From: Olsenella intestinalis
GTDB taxonomy: Bacteria; Actinomycetota; Coriobacteriia; Coriobacteriales; Atopobiaceae
Direction of reading: 5' to 3'
Assembly: GCF_023276655.1 (NCBI RefSeq)
Contig: NZ_JALGRK010000001.1
Coordinates: forward strand, 1,073,501-1,137,500
Length of the DNA stretch: 64,000 nt
The notes beneath the pieces were generated by a model. The model was not told the DNA's origin and did no database searches. It saw only the letters and a list, made by a program, of their open reading frames with translations. The number at the start of each line of letters is the position of its first letter. Positions within the stretch are counted from its first letter, which is position 1. Below, piece after piece: positions 41,462-49,187 of this stretch. The translations under genes and the position numbers were made by a program.

Positions 41462-42904
41462 CTACTGGATCTGGGAGACCATCGTCATGTTGGTCGACGT
41501 GATGTAGTCGCCCAGCGACGGGGAGGTCTGCGGGTCGCCGGCGGTGATGACCACGAGGTCGCCGGTCTCGACGACGCCGCGCTCCTTGGCGACGGTCAGC
41601 GCGTTGTAGCAGGTCGCGGACAGCGAGCCCTGCTCGGTCGTCTTGAAGGCCTCGACGCCCCAGAGGAAGCACGTCTTGCGGATGGCGTGCTGGGAGGGGG
41701 GCATGGCGACGATGCGCAGCTTCGGGCGGAAGTTGGAGATGAGGCGCGCGGTGCGGCCGGAGTGGGTCGGGCAGATGATGACCTTGGCGTCGACGCGGGC
41801 GGCGATGTCGACGGCGGCGTGGCCGATCGCGGCGTTGACGTTGAAGAGGCCGCCGCGGTCGTGGAAGGAGTGGCGCTCCTCGAGGTAGTGCTCGGTCTCG
41901 CGGCAGATGGAGGCCATCATCTTGACGGCCTCGGCCGGGTAGGCGCCGGCAGCGGTCTCACCGGAGAGCATGACGCAGTCGGTGCCGTCGTAGACGGCGT
42001 TGGCGACGTCGTTGACCTCGGCGCGCGTCGGGCGCGGGTTGTGCTGCATCGAGTCGAGCATCTGGGTCGCGGTGATGACGGGCTTGTAGGCAAGGCCGCA
42101 CTTCCTGATGATCTCCTTCTGGATGTGGGGGACCTGGGAGGCGGGCACCTCGACGCCCAGGTCGCCACGGGCGACCATGATGCCGTCGGAGGCCTCGAGG
42201 ATCTCGTCGAAGTTCTTCACGCCCTGGGCGCTCTCGATCTTCGGGAAGACGTAGACGTTGCGCATGCCGTTCTCGGCGCAGATGTTGCGGATCTCCTCGA
42301 CGGCCTTGGCGTTGCGGATGAAGGACGCGGCGATGGCGTCGATGCCGAGCTCGCAGCCGAACATGATGTCGGCGCGGTCCTGCTCGGTGACGGAGGGGAG
42401 GCCGACCTCGACGTTCGGGACGTTGACGCCCTTGCGCTCGCCGAGCATGCCGCCGTTCTCGATGACGCAGTGCATGTCGTTGCCCTCGACGTGGTCGACG
42501 GTGAGCTCGATGAGGCCGTCGTCGATCAGGATCGTGGAGCCCTTCTCGACCTCCTTGGGCAGCTCCTTGTAGTCGAGCGAGAAGCGCTCGGCGGTGCCCA
42601 TGACGCCCTCGTCGGTGGTGATGATGGCCGTCTCGCCGGCCTTGAGCTCGACCTTCTCGTGACCCTCGAGCTCGCCGGTGCGGATCTCGGGGCCCTTGGT
42701 GTCGAGCAGGATGGCCACGGGAATGCCGAGCTCGTCGGAGATGCGGCGAACGCGGTCGATGTTGTTGCGGTGGTAGGCGTGAGAGCCGTGGCTGAAGTTG
42801 AAGCGGGCGACGTTCATGCCGTTCTTGATGAGCTCACGAAGAACCTCATCACTCTCGGTCGCGGGGCCCATGGTGCAGATGATCTTCGTTCTCTTGTCTT
42901 GCAT
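41462..42904 (-). CDS. pyk: Pyruvate kinase
   Basis: 480 residues. It converts phosphoenolpyruvate and ADP to pyruvate and ATP, the last glycolytic step. Motifs: KIICTMGPAT, NVARFNFSHG, LDTKGPEIRTG, the inserted B domain (about 70-170), the active-site lysine in VFPKIESAQGV, the Mg ligand Glu and MVARGDLGVEVP near 240, ITATQMLDSM and MLSGETAAG. The C-terminal allosteric-type domain is about 350-475. The start has GAAAGGA upstream. D-lactate dehydrogenase lies upstream on the same strand, with 115 bases between them including a hairpin, which fits a fermentative (lactate-forming) metabolism. Confidence 0.97.
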   Translation of the reverse strand: MQDKRTKIICTMGPATESDEVLRELIKNGMNVARFNFSHGSHAYHRNNIDRVRRISDELGIPVAILLDTKGPEIRTGELEGHEKVELKAGETAIITTDEGVMGTAERFSLDYKELPKEVEKGSTILIDDGLIELTVDHVEGNDMHCVIENGGMLGERKGVNVPNVEVGLPSVTEQDRADIMFGCELGIDAIAASFIRNAKAVEEIRNICAENGMRNVYVFPKIESAQGVKNFDEILEASDGIMVARGDLGVEVPASQVPHIQKEIIRKCGLAYKPVITATQMLDSMQHNPRPTRAEVNDVANAVYDGTDCVMLSGETAAGAYPAEAVKMMASICRETEHYLEERHSFHDRGGLFNVNAAIGHAAVDIAARVDAKVIICPTHSGRTARLISNFRPKLRIVAMPPSQHAIRKTCFLWGVEAFKTTEQGSLSATCYNALTVAKERGVVETGDLVVITAGDPQTSPSLGDYITSTNMTMVSQIQ

Positions 42905-42926
42905 CTCATTCCTTTCGTCATAAGTG

Positions 42927-42954
42927 AGCTGGCTGGTTTTTGGGCCAGCCAGCT
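42927..42954 (-). promoter_or_regulatory. Perfect hairpin 22 bases upstream of the pyk start
   Basis: AGCTGGCTGG (42927-42936) and CCAGCCAGCT (42945-42954) form a 10-bp stem with an 8-base loop, in the region that would be the 5' UTR of pyk or the 3' end of the ldh transcript. There is no U-run on the minus strand, so it may be a processing, stability or regulatory structure, or an ldh terminator. Confidence 0.65.
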
Positions 42955-43019
42955 TGGGTTCATGGTGTCGGTTCGCGTTGCTGGACGAGACCTAAGCGAG
43001 AGAGTATACGTCCCGCTTC

Positions 43020-44021
43020 CTAGCAGACGACGCTGCGGTCGACGAAATCCGTACCCTCTGCATAGGCGTGGGCGTTGTCGAGCGTGACGCGGGCGATCTG
43101 GCCGAGGGCCTCGCTGGTGAAGAACGCCTGGTGGCTCGTCATGACCACGTTGGGGAAGGAGCAGAGGCGAGCGGTGACGGAGTCGATGACCTCGCCGGCG
43201 CGGTCCTGGTAGACGTTCTCGTTCTCCTCCTCGTAGACGTCGAGGCCGGCGGCGCCGATCTTGCCGGAGATGATGCCGCGGATGAGGGCCTGGGTGTCGA
43301 CGAGGCCGCCGCGACCGGTGTTGACGAAGATCACGCCGTCCTTCATCTTGGCGATCGACTCGTCGTTGATCATGTGGTGGCTCTCCTCGTTGAGGAAGGC
43401 GTGGAGGCTGATCATGTCGCTCTTGGCGTAGATGGTGTCGTAGTCGACGTACTCGTCAACGATGCCCTGGTCAACCAGAGACTGGTTGGGGTAGAGGTCG
43501 GAGCCGAGGACGGTCATGCCGAAGCCCTTGCAGATGCGGCAGAGGGCGGCGCCGATGCGGCCGGTGCCGATGATGCCGGCGGTCTTGCCGTGGAGGGTCT
43601 CGCCGACGAGGCCGGTGAGGTCGAAGTTGTTGTCGCGGACGCGGTTATAGCCCTTGTGGATGCGGCGGTTGGCGGCAAGCGCGAGAGCCATGGCGTGCTC
43701 GGCGATGGCCTCCGGCGAGTAGGCCGGGACGCGGGTGACCTTCATGCCGACCTGCTTGGCGTAGTCGACGTTGACCGCGTCGAAGCCGGCGCAGCGCATG
43801 AGAACGAGCCCGACGCCGAGGCCGCGGAGGATCTCGAGGGTCATCGGCGAGATGTCGGCGTTGACGAAGGCGCAGACGGCGTCGTAGCCCTGGGCGAGGG
43901 CGGCCGTGACGGGGGTCAGGTTCGTCTCCACAAACTCGATCTGGACATCAGGGTAGTCGACGAGCTCCTTCTCGAAGGACTGGCGATCGTAGCTCTTGGT
44001 GCCGTAGAAGAGAACCTTCAT
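43020..44021 (-). CDS. ldhA: D-lactate dehydrogenase (D-2-hydroxyacid dehydrogenase)
   Basis: 333 residues from the ATG at 44021, for which AAAGGA has normal spacing; ATG 44027 lies too close to it. NAD-binding loop GIIGTGRIGAAL near 150, catalytic arginine in VNTGRGGLVD near 235, glutamate in DVYEEENENVY near 260, and histidine in VMTSHQAFF near 293. The FYGTKSYDRQSFE start and EEENE insertion are typical of the LdhA/VanH branch. It reduces pyruvate to D-lactate with NADH. It is followed by pyk on the same strand and divergent from the P-type ATPase. Confidence 0.93.
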   Translation of the reverse strand: MKVLFYGTKSYDRQSFEKELVDYPDVQIEFVETNLTPVTAALAQGYDAVCAFVNADISPMTLEILRGLGVGLVLMRCAGFDAVNVDYAKQVGMKVTRVPAYSPEAIAEHAMALALAANRRIHKGYNRVRDNNFDLTGLVGETLHGKTAGIIGTGRIGAALCRICKGFGMTVLGSDLYPNQSLVDQGIVDEYVDYDTIYAKSDMISLHAFLNEESHHMINDESIAKMKDGVIFVNTGRGGLVDTQALIRGIISGKIGAAGLDVYEEENENVYQDRAGEVIDSVTARLCSFPNVVMTSHQAFFTSEALGQIARVTLDNAHAYAEGTDFVDRSVVC

Positions 44022-44279
44022 TCCCATTTCCTTTCAACGCTCTAACAAAATCATGCTTTGCCGATTTTACAGCAGGGGAGGGCTCATACGCTCGATTTAG
44101 TGCTCGTGTGTATTCATTCAACTGGTTGTCTAGCGCATACGATACATTTCCTCCATACCTCGGCCCCGTTCGATGCGCCGGGCCGTCCTCATGCGGGAGG
44201 CCTCCCCGATGGCACGCTTAGCTGCGGTCCACGCCCGCCCCCGGCCCGCCCTCGCGCGCGAACCTATGTGTGAAGGCCT

Positions 44280-44296
44280 GCCGACGCCTCGTCGGC
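44280..44296. other. Short hairpin in the ldh/P-ATPase divergent spacer
   Basis: GCCGACG (44280-44286) pairs with CGTCGGC (44290-44296), three-base loop. It lies just upstream of the predicted ATPase -10 element. It may be the end of another transcript or a protein-binding palindrome. The rest of 44028-44270 shows no gene. Confidence 0.4.
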
Positions 44297-44300
44297 CTTT

Positions 44301-44420
44301 GGTACTATTTGTCATGTCGTACTGGCTGCCCGGCATGGCAGCCTTGGTGAGCCCTTGCCCCTCCTGGGGAATTATGATCGGGCATCAATCTGCCGGGCAT
44401 ACCCAACCCAGGAGGGAATC
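44301..44420 (+). promoter_or_regulatory. Extended -10 promoter and structured 5' leader of the P-type ATPase gene
   Basis: TGGTACTAT (44300-44308) fits an extended -10 element, giving a leader of about 105 bases. GGCTGCC/GGCAGCC (44324-44330/44337-44343) forms a first hairpin. TGCCCGGCA (44327-44335) can instead pair with TGCCGGGCA (44391-44399). CCCTCCTGGG (44359-44368) pairs perfectly with CCCAGGAGGG (44407-44416), which contains the ribosome-binding site. The first two pairings share bases and exclude each other. This looks like a translational switch. I cannot match it to a known riboswitch class by eye. Confidence 0.6.
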
Positions 44421-47102
44421 GTGAGAGAGTACCTGCAAGAGACCGAGGACGTGCTTTCCGAGGTCAAGTCTGACGAGAAGAGCGGCCTTTCCGCCGCCGA
44501 GGCGTCCGCGCGCCTCGAGCGCGACGGCCTCAACAAGCTCAAGGAGGCCGAGAAGACCCCGCTCATCGTCCGATTCTTCCAGCAGATGGCCGACCCCATG
44601 ATCATCATGCTGATCGTGGCCGCCGCCATCTCCGCGGCGACCGGCATCGCCAAGGGCGAGGCCGACTTCGCCGACGTCATCATCATCATGTTCGTCGTCA
44701 TCCTCAACTCCGTGCTCGGCGTCGTGCAGGAGTCCAAGGCGGAGGAGGCGCTCTCCGCGCTGCAGGAGATGTCCGCCGCGATGTCGAAGGTCGTGCGCGA
44801 CGGCAAGATCGTCACGCTTCCCTCCGCCGAGCTCGTCGTCGGCGACGTCATCCTGCTCGAGGCCGGCGACGCCGTCCCGGCCGACTGCCGCCTGCTCGAG
44901 GCCGCGAGCCTCAAGATCGAGGAGGCCGCCCTTACCGGCGAGTCCGTCCCCGCCGACAAGGTGGTCGCGGCCCTGAGCGTCCCCGAGGGCACGGACGACG
45001 TCCCCCTCGGCGACCGCAAGAACATGTGCTACATGGGCTCGGTCGTGGTCTACGGCCGCGGCCGTGCCGTCGTCGTCGCGACCGGCATGGACACCGAGAT
45101 GGGCAAGATCGCCGACGCCCTCTCGCAGGCCGCCGACGAGGAGACGCCGCTCCAGAAGAAGCTCACCGAGCTCTCCAAGATCCTGACGCTCCTGGTCGTG
45201 GGCATCTCCGTCGTCATCTTCCTCACCGGCTTCATCAAGTACGGCGGCGCGTTCCTCTCGGACATCACGCTCGTGCTCGACACCTTCATGGTGGCCGTCT
45301 CGCTCGCCGTCGCCGCCATCCCCGAGGGCCTCGCGGCCGTCGTCACCATCGTCCTCTCCATGGGCGTCACCAAGATGAGCGAGAAGAACGCCATCATCCG
45401 CAAGCTCTCCGCGGTCGAGACCCTCGGCTGCACGCAGATCATCTGCTCCGACAAGACCGGCACCCTCACGCAGAACAAGATGACGGTCGTCCGCCACTTC
45501 ACCTGGGACCAGTCGAGGCTCGTGCGCACCATGGCGCTGTGCTCCGACGCCAAGTGGGATTCCGTCGCTGAGGTGGCCGTGGGCGAGCCCACCGAGGCCG
45601 CGCTGGTCGCCGACGCCGCCAAGATCGGCTTCACGACGACCGACCTCGACGCCGCCAACCCCCGCGTGGGCGAGGCGCCCTTCGACTCCGGCCGCAAGAT
45701 GATGTCCGTCGTCAACCAGGCCCCCGACGGAAACTACATCCAGCACACCAAGGGCGGTCCCGACGTCGTCCTCGCGCGCTGCACCAAGATCCGCACCAAG
45801 GAGGGCGACGTGCCCCTCACCGACGAGTGGCGCGAGAAGGTCATGGAGCAGAACAAGGCCATGGCCGACGACGCCCTGCGCGTGATGGCTGCGGCCCGCG
45901 TCAACTACGGCACGACCGCGCCGACGGACTTCTCGCCCGAGGCGCTCGAGCACGACATGACCTTCATCGGCCTCTGCGGCATGATCGACCCGGTCCGCCC
46001 CGAGGTTAAGGACGCGATCGAGGAGGCCCACTCCGCCGGCATCCGCGTCGTCATGATCACCGGCGACCACATCGACACCGCCGTCGCCATCGCGCGCGAG
46101 CTCGGCGTCGTGAAGGACGCCTCCCAGGCCATCACGGGCGCCGACCTCGACAAGATCTCCGACGACGAGCTCGTCGAGGCCGTCGAGCGCTTCGGCGTCT
46201 ACGCCCGCGTCCAACCCGAGCACAAGACCCGCATCGTCGACGCGTGGAAGCGCCGCGACAAGGTCGTCGCCATGACCGGCGACGGCGTGAACGACGCGCC
46301 CTCCATCAAGCGCGCCGACATCGGCATCGGCATGGGCATCACCGGCACCGACGTCACCAAGAACGTCGCCGACATGGTCCTCGCCGACGACAACTTCGCG
46401 ACCATCATCCACGCCTGCGAGGAGGGTCGCAGGATCTACGACAACATCCGCAAGTGCATCCAGTTCCTGCTCTCCTCGAACCTCGCCGAGGTCATCTCCG
46501 TGTTCGTGGCATCCCTCGTCGGCTTCACGATCCTGGAGCCCACGCACCTGCTCTGGATCAACCTGATCACCGACTCGCTGCCGGCGCTGGCCATGGCCAC
46601 CGAGGGCGCCGAGCCGGGCATCATGAAGCGCAAGCCCCGCGACTCCAGGGACGGCATCTTCTCCGGCGGCCTCGGCGTCGACACCCTCGTCCAGGGCGTC
46701 ATCATCGCCGCGCTCACCCTCCTGAGCTACTTCATCGGCCACTACCTCGAGTTCGGCACCTTCGACATCAGCCAGGTCCTCGCCGACCCCAAGGCCGGCA
46801 TCCACGGCATGACCATGGCGTTCCTCACGCTGTCGATGGTCGAGATGTTCCACTCGCTCAACATGCGCAGCCGCCGAGAGTCCATCTTCAGGCTCAAGAG
46901 GCAGAACCTGTGGCTCTGGGGCTCCTTCGTCGTCGCGCTCATCCTCACCTTCGTCGTCATCGAGACCCCGCTCTCCCACGCCTTCGGCTTCGCCGAGATC
47001 AGCATCAGGGAGTACGCGATCGCCATGGGCCTCGCCTTCGTCATCATCCCGATCGTCGAGATCGAGAAGGCCATTATGCGAGCGGTCGAGAAGGGCAAGT
47101 AA
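44421..47102 (+). CDS. Cation-transporting P-type ATPase, Ca2+ (P2A/PMCA-SERCA) type
   Basis: 893 residues from a GTG with AGGAGGG seven bases upstream. It has an N-terminal cation-ATPase domain, TM1-2 (about 55-95), actuator loop TGESVP near 175, TM3-4 with the ion-site PEGL (AAIPEGLAAVV near 300), phosphorylation site DKTGTLTQNKM near 344, nucleotide domain with KGGPD, hinge TGDGVND near 620, and TM5-10 to the end including NLITDSLPALA. The PEGL site and overall length fit Ca2+ or Mn2+ efflux from the cytoplasm. The leader suggests post-transcriptional control. rsgA follows three bases after the stop. A 10-mer copy occurs near the start. Confidence 0.92.
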   Translation: MREYLQETEDVLSEVKSDEKSGLSAAEASARLERDGLNKLKEAEKTPLIVRFFQQMADPMIIMLIVAAAISAATGIAKGEADFADVIIIMFVVILNSVLGVVQESKAEEALSALQEMSAAMSKVVRDGKIVTLPSAELVVGDVILLEAGDAVPADCRLLEAASLKIEEAALTGESVPADKVVAALSVPEGTDDVPLGDRKNMCYMGSVVVYGRGRAVVVATGMDTEMGKIADALSQAADEETPLQKKLTELSKILTLLVVGISVVIFLTGFIKYGGAFLSDITLVLDTFMVAVSLAVAAIPEGLAAVVTIVLSMGVTKMSEKNAIIRKLSAVETLGCTQIICSDKTGTLTQNKMTVVRHFTWDQSRLVRTMALCSDAKWDSVAEVAVGEPTEAALVADAAKIGFTTTDLDAANPRVGEAPFDSGRKMMSVVNQAPDGNYIQHTKGGPDVVLARCTKIRTKEGDVPLTDEWREKVMEQNKAMADDALRVMAAARVNYGTTAPTDFSPEALEHDMTFIGLCGMIDPVRPEVKDAIEEAHSAGIRVVMITGDHIDTAVAIARELGVVKDASQAITGADLDKISDDELVEAVERFGVYARVQPEHKTRIVDAWKRRDKVVAMTGDGVNDAPSIKRADIGIGMGITGTDVTKNVADMVLADDNFATIIHACEEGRRIYDNIRKCIQFLLSSNLAEVISVFVASLVGFTILEPTHLLWINLITDSLPALAMATEGAEPGIMKRKPRDSRDGIFSGGLGVDTLVQGVIIAALTLLSYFIGHYLEFGTFDISQVLADPKAGIHGMTMAFLTLSMVEMFHSLNMRSRRESIFRLKRQNLWLWGSFVVALILTFVVIETPLSHAFGFAEISIREYAIAMGLAFVIIPIVEIEKAIMRAVEKGK

Positions 47103-47105
47103 CCA

Positions 47106-48290
47106 ATGGCCAAGCGCTCACGCAAACAAGGTAGGCGCCGCGACGCCGGCAGGGCCCCCGAGGCCTTGCCGGCGCTCTCGTCCCTCATCGACCTGCCCGC
47201 CCCCGGCGAGCTGTCTCCCAGCGAGGCCCAGCGCGCCGAGTTCGAGGCCGAGCGCGACCGCCTCGCCTCGCAGGAGGGGGTGGACCCCTCCGAGGTCGAG
47301 CTCGCCTGCGTGGTCAGGCTCGACCGCGGCTTTCCCGCCGTTTTGGGCGAGAAGAGCGTAACGAGGTGCGAGTTCTCCGCAGCCCTCACGAAGGGCTCCG
47401 ACAACTCCAACGTCGCCGTGGGCGACTGGGTCGTGGCGCGCCATCCTGCGGGCCACGACATGGGGCTGCTCTGCAAGATCCTCACGCGTGAGAGCGACGT
47501 CGCCCGCTGGAAGGGCGGCTCGCGCGGCAAGAAGCAGACGCTCGCCGCCAACGTCGACACGGTTCTCGTCGTCCAGCCGCTCGGCGCGCGCGAGGTCTTC
47601 TTCGAGCGCGTCGTGCGCAGCGCGGTCATCGCGCGCGACTGCGGCGTCGAGGTCTCGGTGGTCCTCACCAAGGCCGACCGCGTGAGCGAGGAGGAGCTCG
47701 CCCGTGACATCGACCTCATCCACGAGGCGATCGGCTCCTCCGTGCACGTCGTCGTCATGGCCGCCGCGCCCGAGGACGGGGCCGACGTCGCGGCCCTCGA
47801 GCGCGTGGCCCTCGAGCATGGCGCGCGCTGGGGAGAGGACGGCGCCCGCTCGCTCGTCCCCGAGGGCGAGTGCGCCATCGTGCTCGGCGAGTCCGGCGCG
47901 GGCAAGTCGACGATGCTGAACGCCCTGCTCGGGCACGAGGCGCTCGAGACCGGCGCCGTCCGCGACTCCGACGACGCGGGCAGGCACACGACGGTGGCCC
48001 GCCGCATGGTCTCGCTTCCCGGTGCCGGGATCGTCGTGGACGAGCCGGGCCTGCGCAGCCTTCCGCTCGTCGGGCACGAGCGTGGACTCGCGAAGGTCTT
48101 CCCCGAGATCGCGGATGCGGCCCTCGACTGCAGGTTCCGCGACTGCACCCATACCCACGAGCCCGGCTGCGAGGTGAGGAGGCGCTTCGAGGCCGGCGAG
48201 TACAGCCAGGTCCGCTTCGACGCCTACGTGGCGCTCGCCGCCGAGATGCGCGAGAGCGCGACGAGCCTCGACCCCGACGTCGTCCTGTAG
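47106..48290 (+). CDS. rsgA: Ribosome small-subunit-dependent GTPase A
   Basis: 394 residues. This circularly permuted GTPase matures the 30S decoding centre. N-terminal basic extension, OB-fold domain about 60-135 (VAVGDWVVARHPA), G4 LTKADRV near 185, G1 GESGAGKSTMLN near 262, G2/G3 GRHTTVARR and DEPGLRS (usual DTPG; here T is E), and a C-terminal zinc-binding region CRFRDCTHTHEPGCEV near 345. The threonine-to-glutamate change in the DTPG motif is worth noting but lies at a tolerated position. It starts three bases after the ATPase stop, so they are likely co-transcribed. Confidence 0.92.
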   Translation: MAKRSRKQGRRRDAGRAPEALPALSSLIDLPAPGELSPSEAQRAEFEAERDRLASQEGVDPSEVELACVVRLDRGFPAVLGEKSVTRCEFSAALTKGSDNSNVAVGDWVVARHPAGHDMGLLCKILTRESDVARWKGGSRGKKQTLAANVDTVLVVQPLGAREVFFERVVRSAVIARDCGVEVSVVLTKADRVSEEELARDIDLIHEAIGSSVHVVVMAAAPEDGADVAALERVALEHGARWGEDGARSLVPEGECAIVLGESGAGKSTMLNALLGHEALETGAVRDSDDAGRHTTVARRMVSLPGAGIVVDEPGLRSLPLVGHERGLAKVFPEIADAALDCRFRDCTHTHEPGCEVRRRFEAGEYSQVRFDAYVALAAEMRESATSLDPDVVL

Positions 48291-48314
48291 GGGCGTCATC
48301 ATACCCTCGACATG

Positions 48315-48344
48315 AGAGCCTGGTGCCAGCTGGTGCCGGGCTCT
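48315..48344 (+). terminator. Terminator hairpin after rsgA, overlapping a 10-mer
   Basis: AGAGCCTGGTGCC pairs with GGTGCCGGGCTCT (13 bp with G-U wobbles) and is followed by TCTCGTACC. The right arm plus tail contains the 10-mer copy at 48340-48349. CTGGTGCC is itself a direct repeat (48320-48327, 48330-48337). Confidence 0.75.
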
Positions 48345-48349
48345 TCTCG
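48340..48349 (-). repeat. Intergenic copy of the 10-mer CGAGAAGAGC in the rsgA terminator
   Basis: GCTCTTCTCG on the plus strand, spanning the end of the hairpin stem and the pyrimidine tail, immediately before the Tad operon. Confidence 0.9.
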
Positions 48350-48491
48350 TACCTGCCCCTTTTGCGTGCTCAGACAAGTGCCAGAAACGGGCCAGCGACT
48401 GACAACGCTAATTTAAAAAGTTCGCAGGTAGAGGCCTGTGCGGAGTGAGAATTTCCTCAAGCGAAGGATCTCGTCTCCCAAGGGGTCTCAC

Positions 48492-49187
48492 ATGTCACTC
48501 AGGTTCCGCATAGTCTTTGCTACCGCGTGCGCTGTGCTCGTCGTGGCGCTCTTCTCGCTGTTCGCCTCACACGTCCGAGCCGAGGCCGAGCAGGTGCGCG
48601 GTGACGCGATCGCCCGCTACGGCGGCGAGGTCGTGTCGCTAGCCGTGACGCAGCGCGCGCTCGAGCCGGGCGACGTCGTGGCGGCCTCGGACGTCAAGAT
48701 GCGCGACTGGCTCTGCGACCTCGCTCCCGCGAACGCCATCACGAACCTCGACGACGTCGTCGGGCGAGAGGTGACGGTTCCGGTGGCCGCGAACGCCCCG
48801 GTGACCGAGCTCGCGTTTCGCGACGCGTCCGATGCCGTGGACGTGCCCTCGGGCCGCGTCGCGGTGAGCGTTCCCGTGACCGACAAGCTCGGGATCACGC
48901 GCGGCGTGCGCGCGGGTGCCACCGTCGCCGCCTACGAGGTCCGCGAGACCTCCTCCTCGCTCATTGCCGAGGGGCTCACGGTCCTCGTCCCGCCGCAGTC
49001 CAAGTCCGCCTCGGTCGGCTCCCAGGGCCAGCTGACGCTCGCCGTCGCGCCGGAGGTCGTCACGCGCGTCCTTGCGGCGAGCGCGTCGGGGGACCTCAGG
49101 ATCGTGATGCCTGCCGCCGACGCGGCGCAGCTCTCAGACTCAGGCAAGGCACCCGCCGACCTCACGGCGGAGAAGGGGAGGATGTGA
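48492..49187 (+). CDS. cpaB: CpaB/RcpC-like Flp pilus assembly protein
   Basis: 231 residues. One N-terminal membrane helix (about 3-24, IVFATACAVLVVALFSLFAS), then a SAF-like domain (VTQRALEPGDVVAASDVKMRDW) and a periplasmic/extracytoplasmic region. CpaB supports assembly and export of the Flp pilus. In this secretin-free organism it would work at the outer face of the membrane. The start at 48492 follows AAGGGG; upstream in-frame starts lack a ribosome site. It opens a 10-kb run of same-strand genes that mostly overlap. A 10-mer copy sits in the membrane-helix codons. Confidence 0.82.
   Translation: MSLRFRIVFATACAVLVVALFSLFASHVRAEAEQVRGDAIARYGGEVVSLAVTQRALEPGDVVAASDVKMRDWLCDLAPANAITNLDDVVGREVTVPVAANAPVTELAFRDASDAVDVPSGRVAVSVPVTDKLGITRGVRAGATVAAYEVRETSSSLIAEGLTVLVPPQSKSASVGSQGQLTLAVAPEVVTRVLAASASGDLRIVMPAADAAQLSDSGKAPADLTAEKGRM

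Noticed and set aside
44301-44420. yybP-ykoY manganese riboswitch
   Set aside because: The ATPase leader is structured but lacks the two conserved loop sequences of that class, so only an unclassified leader is reported.
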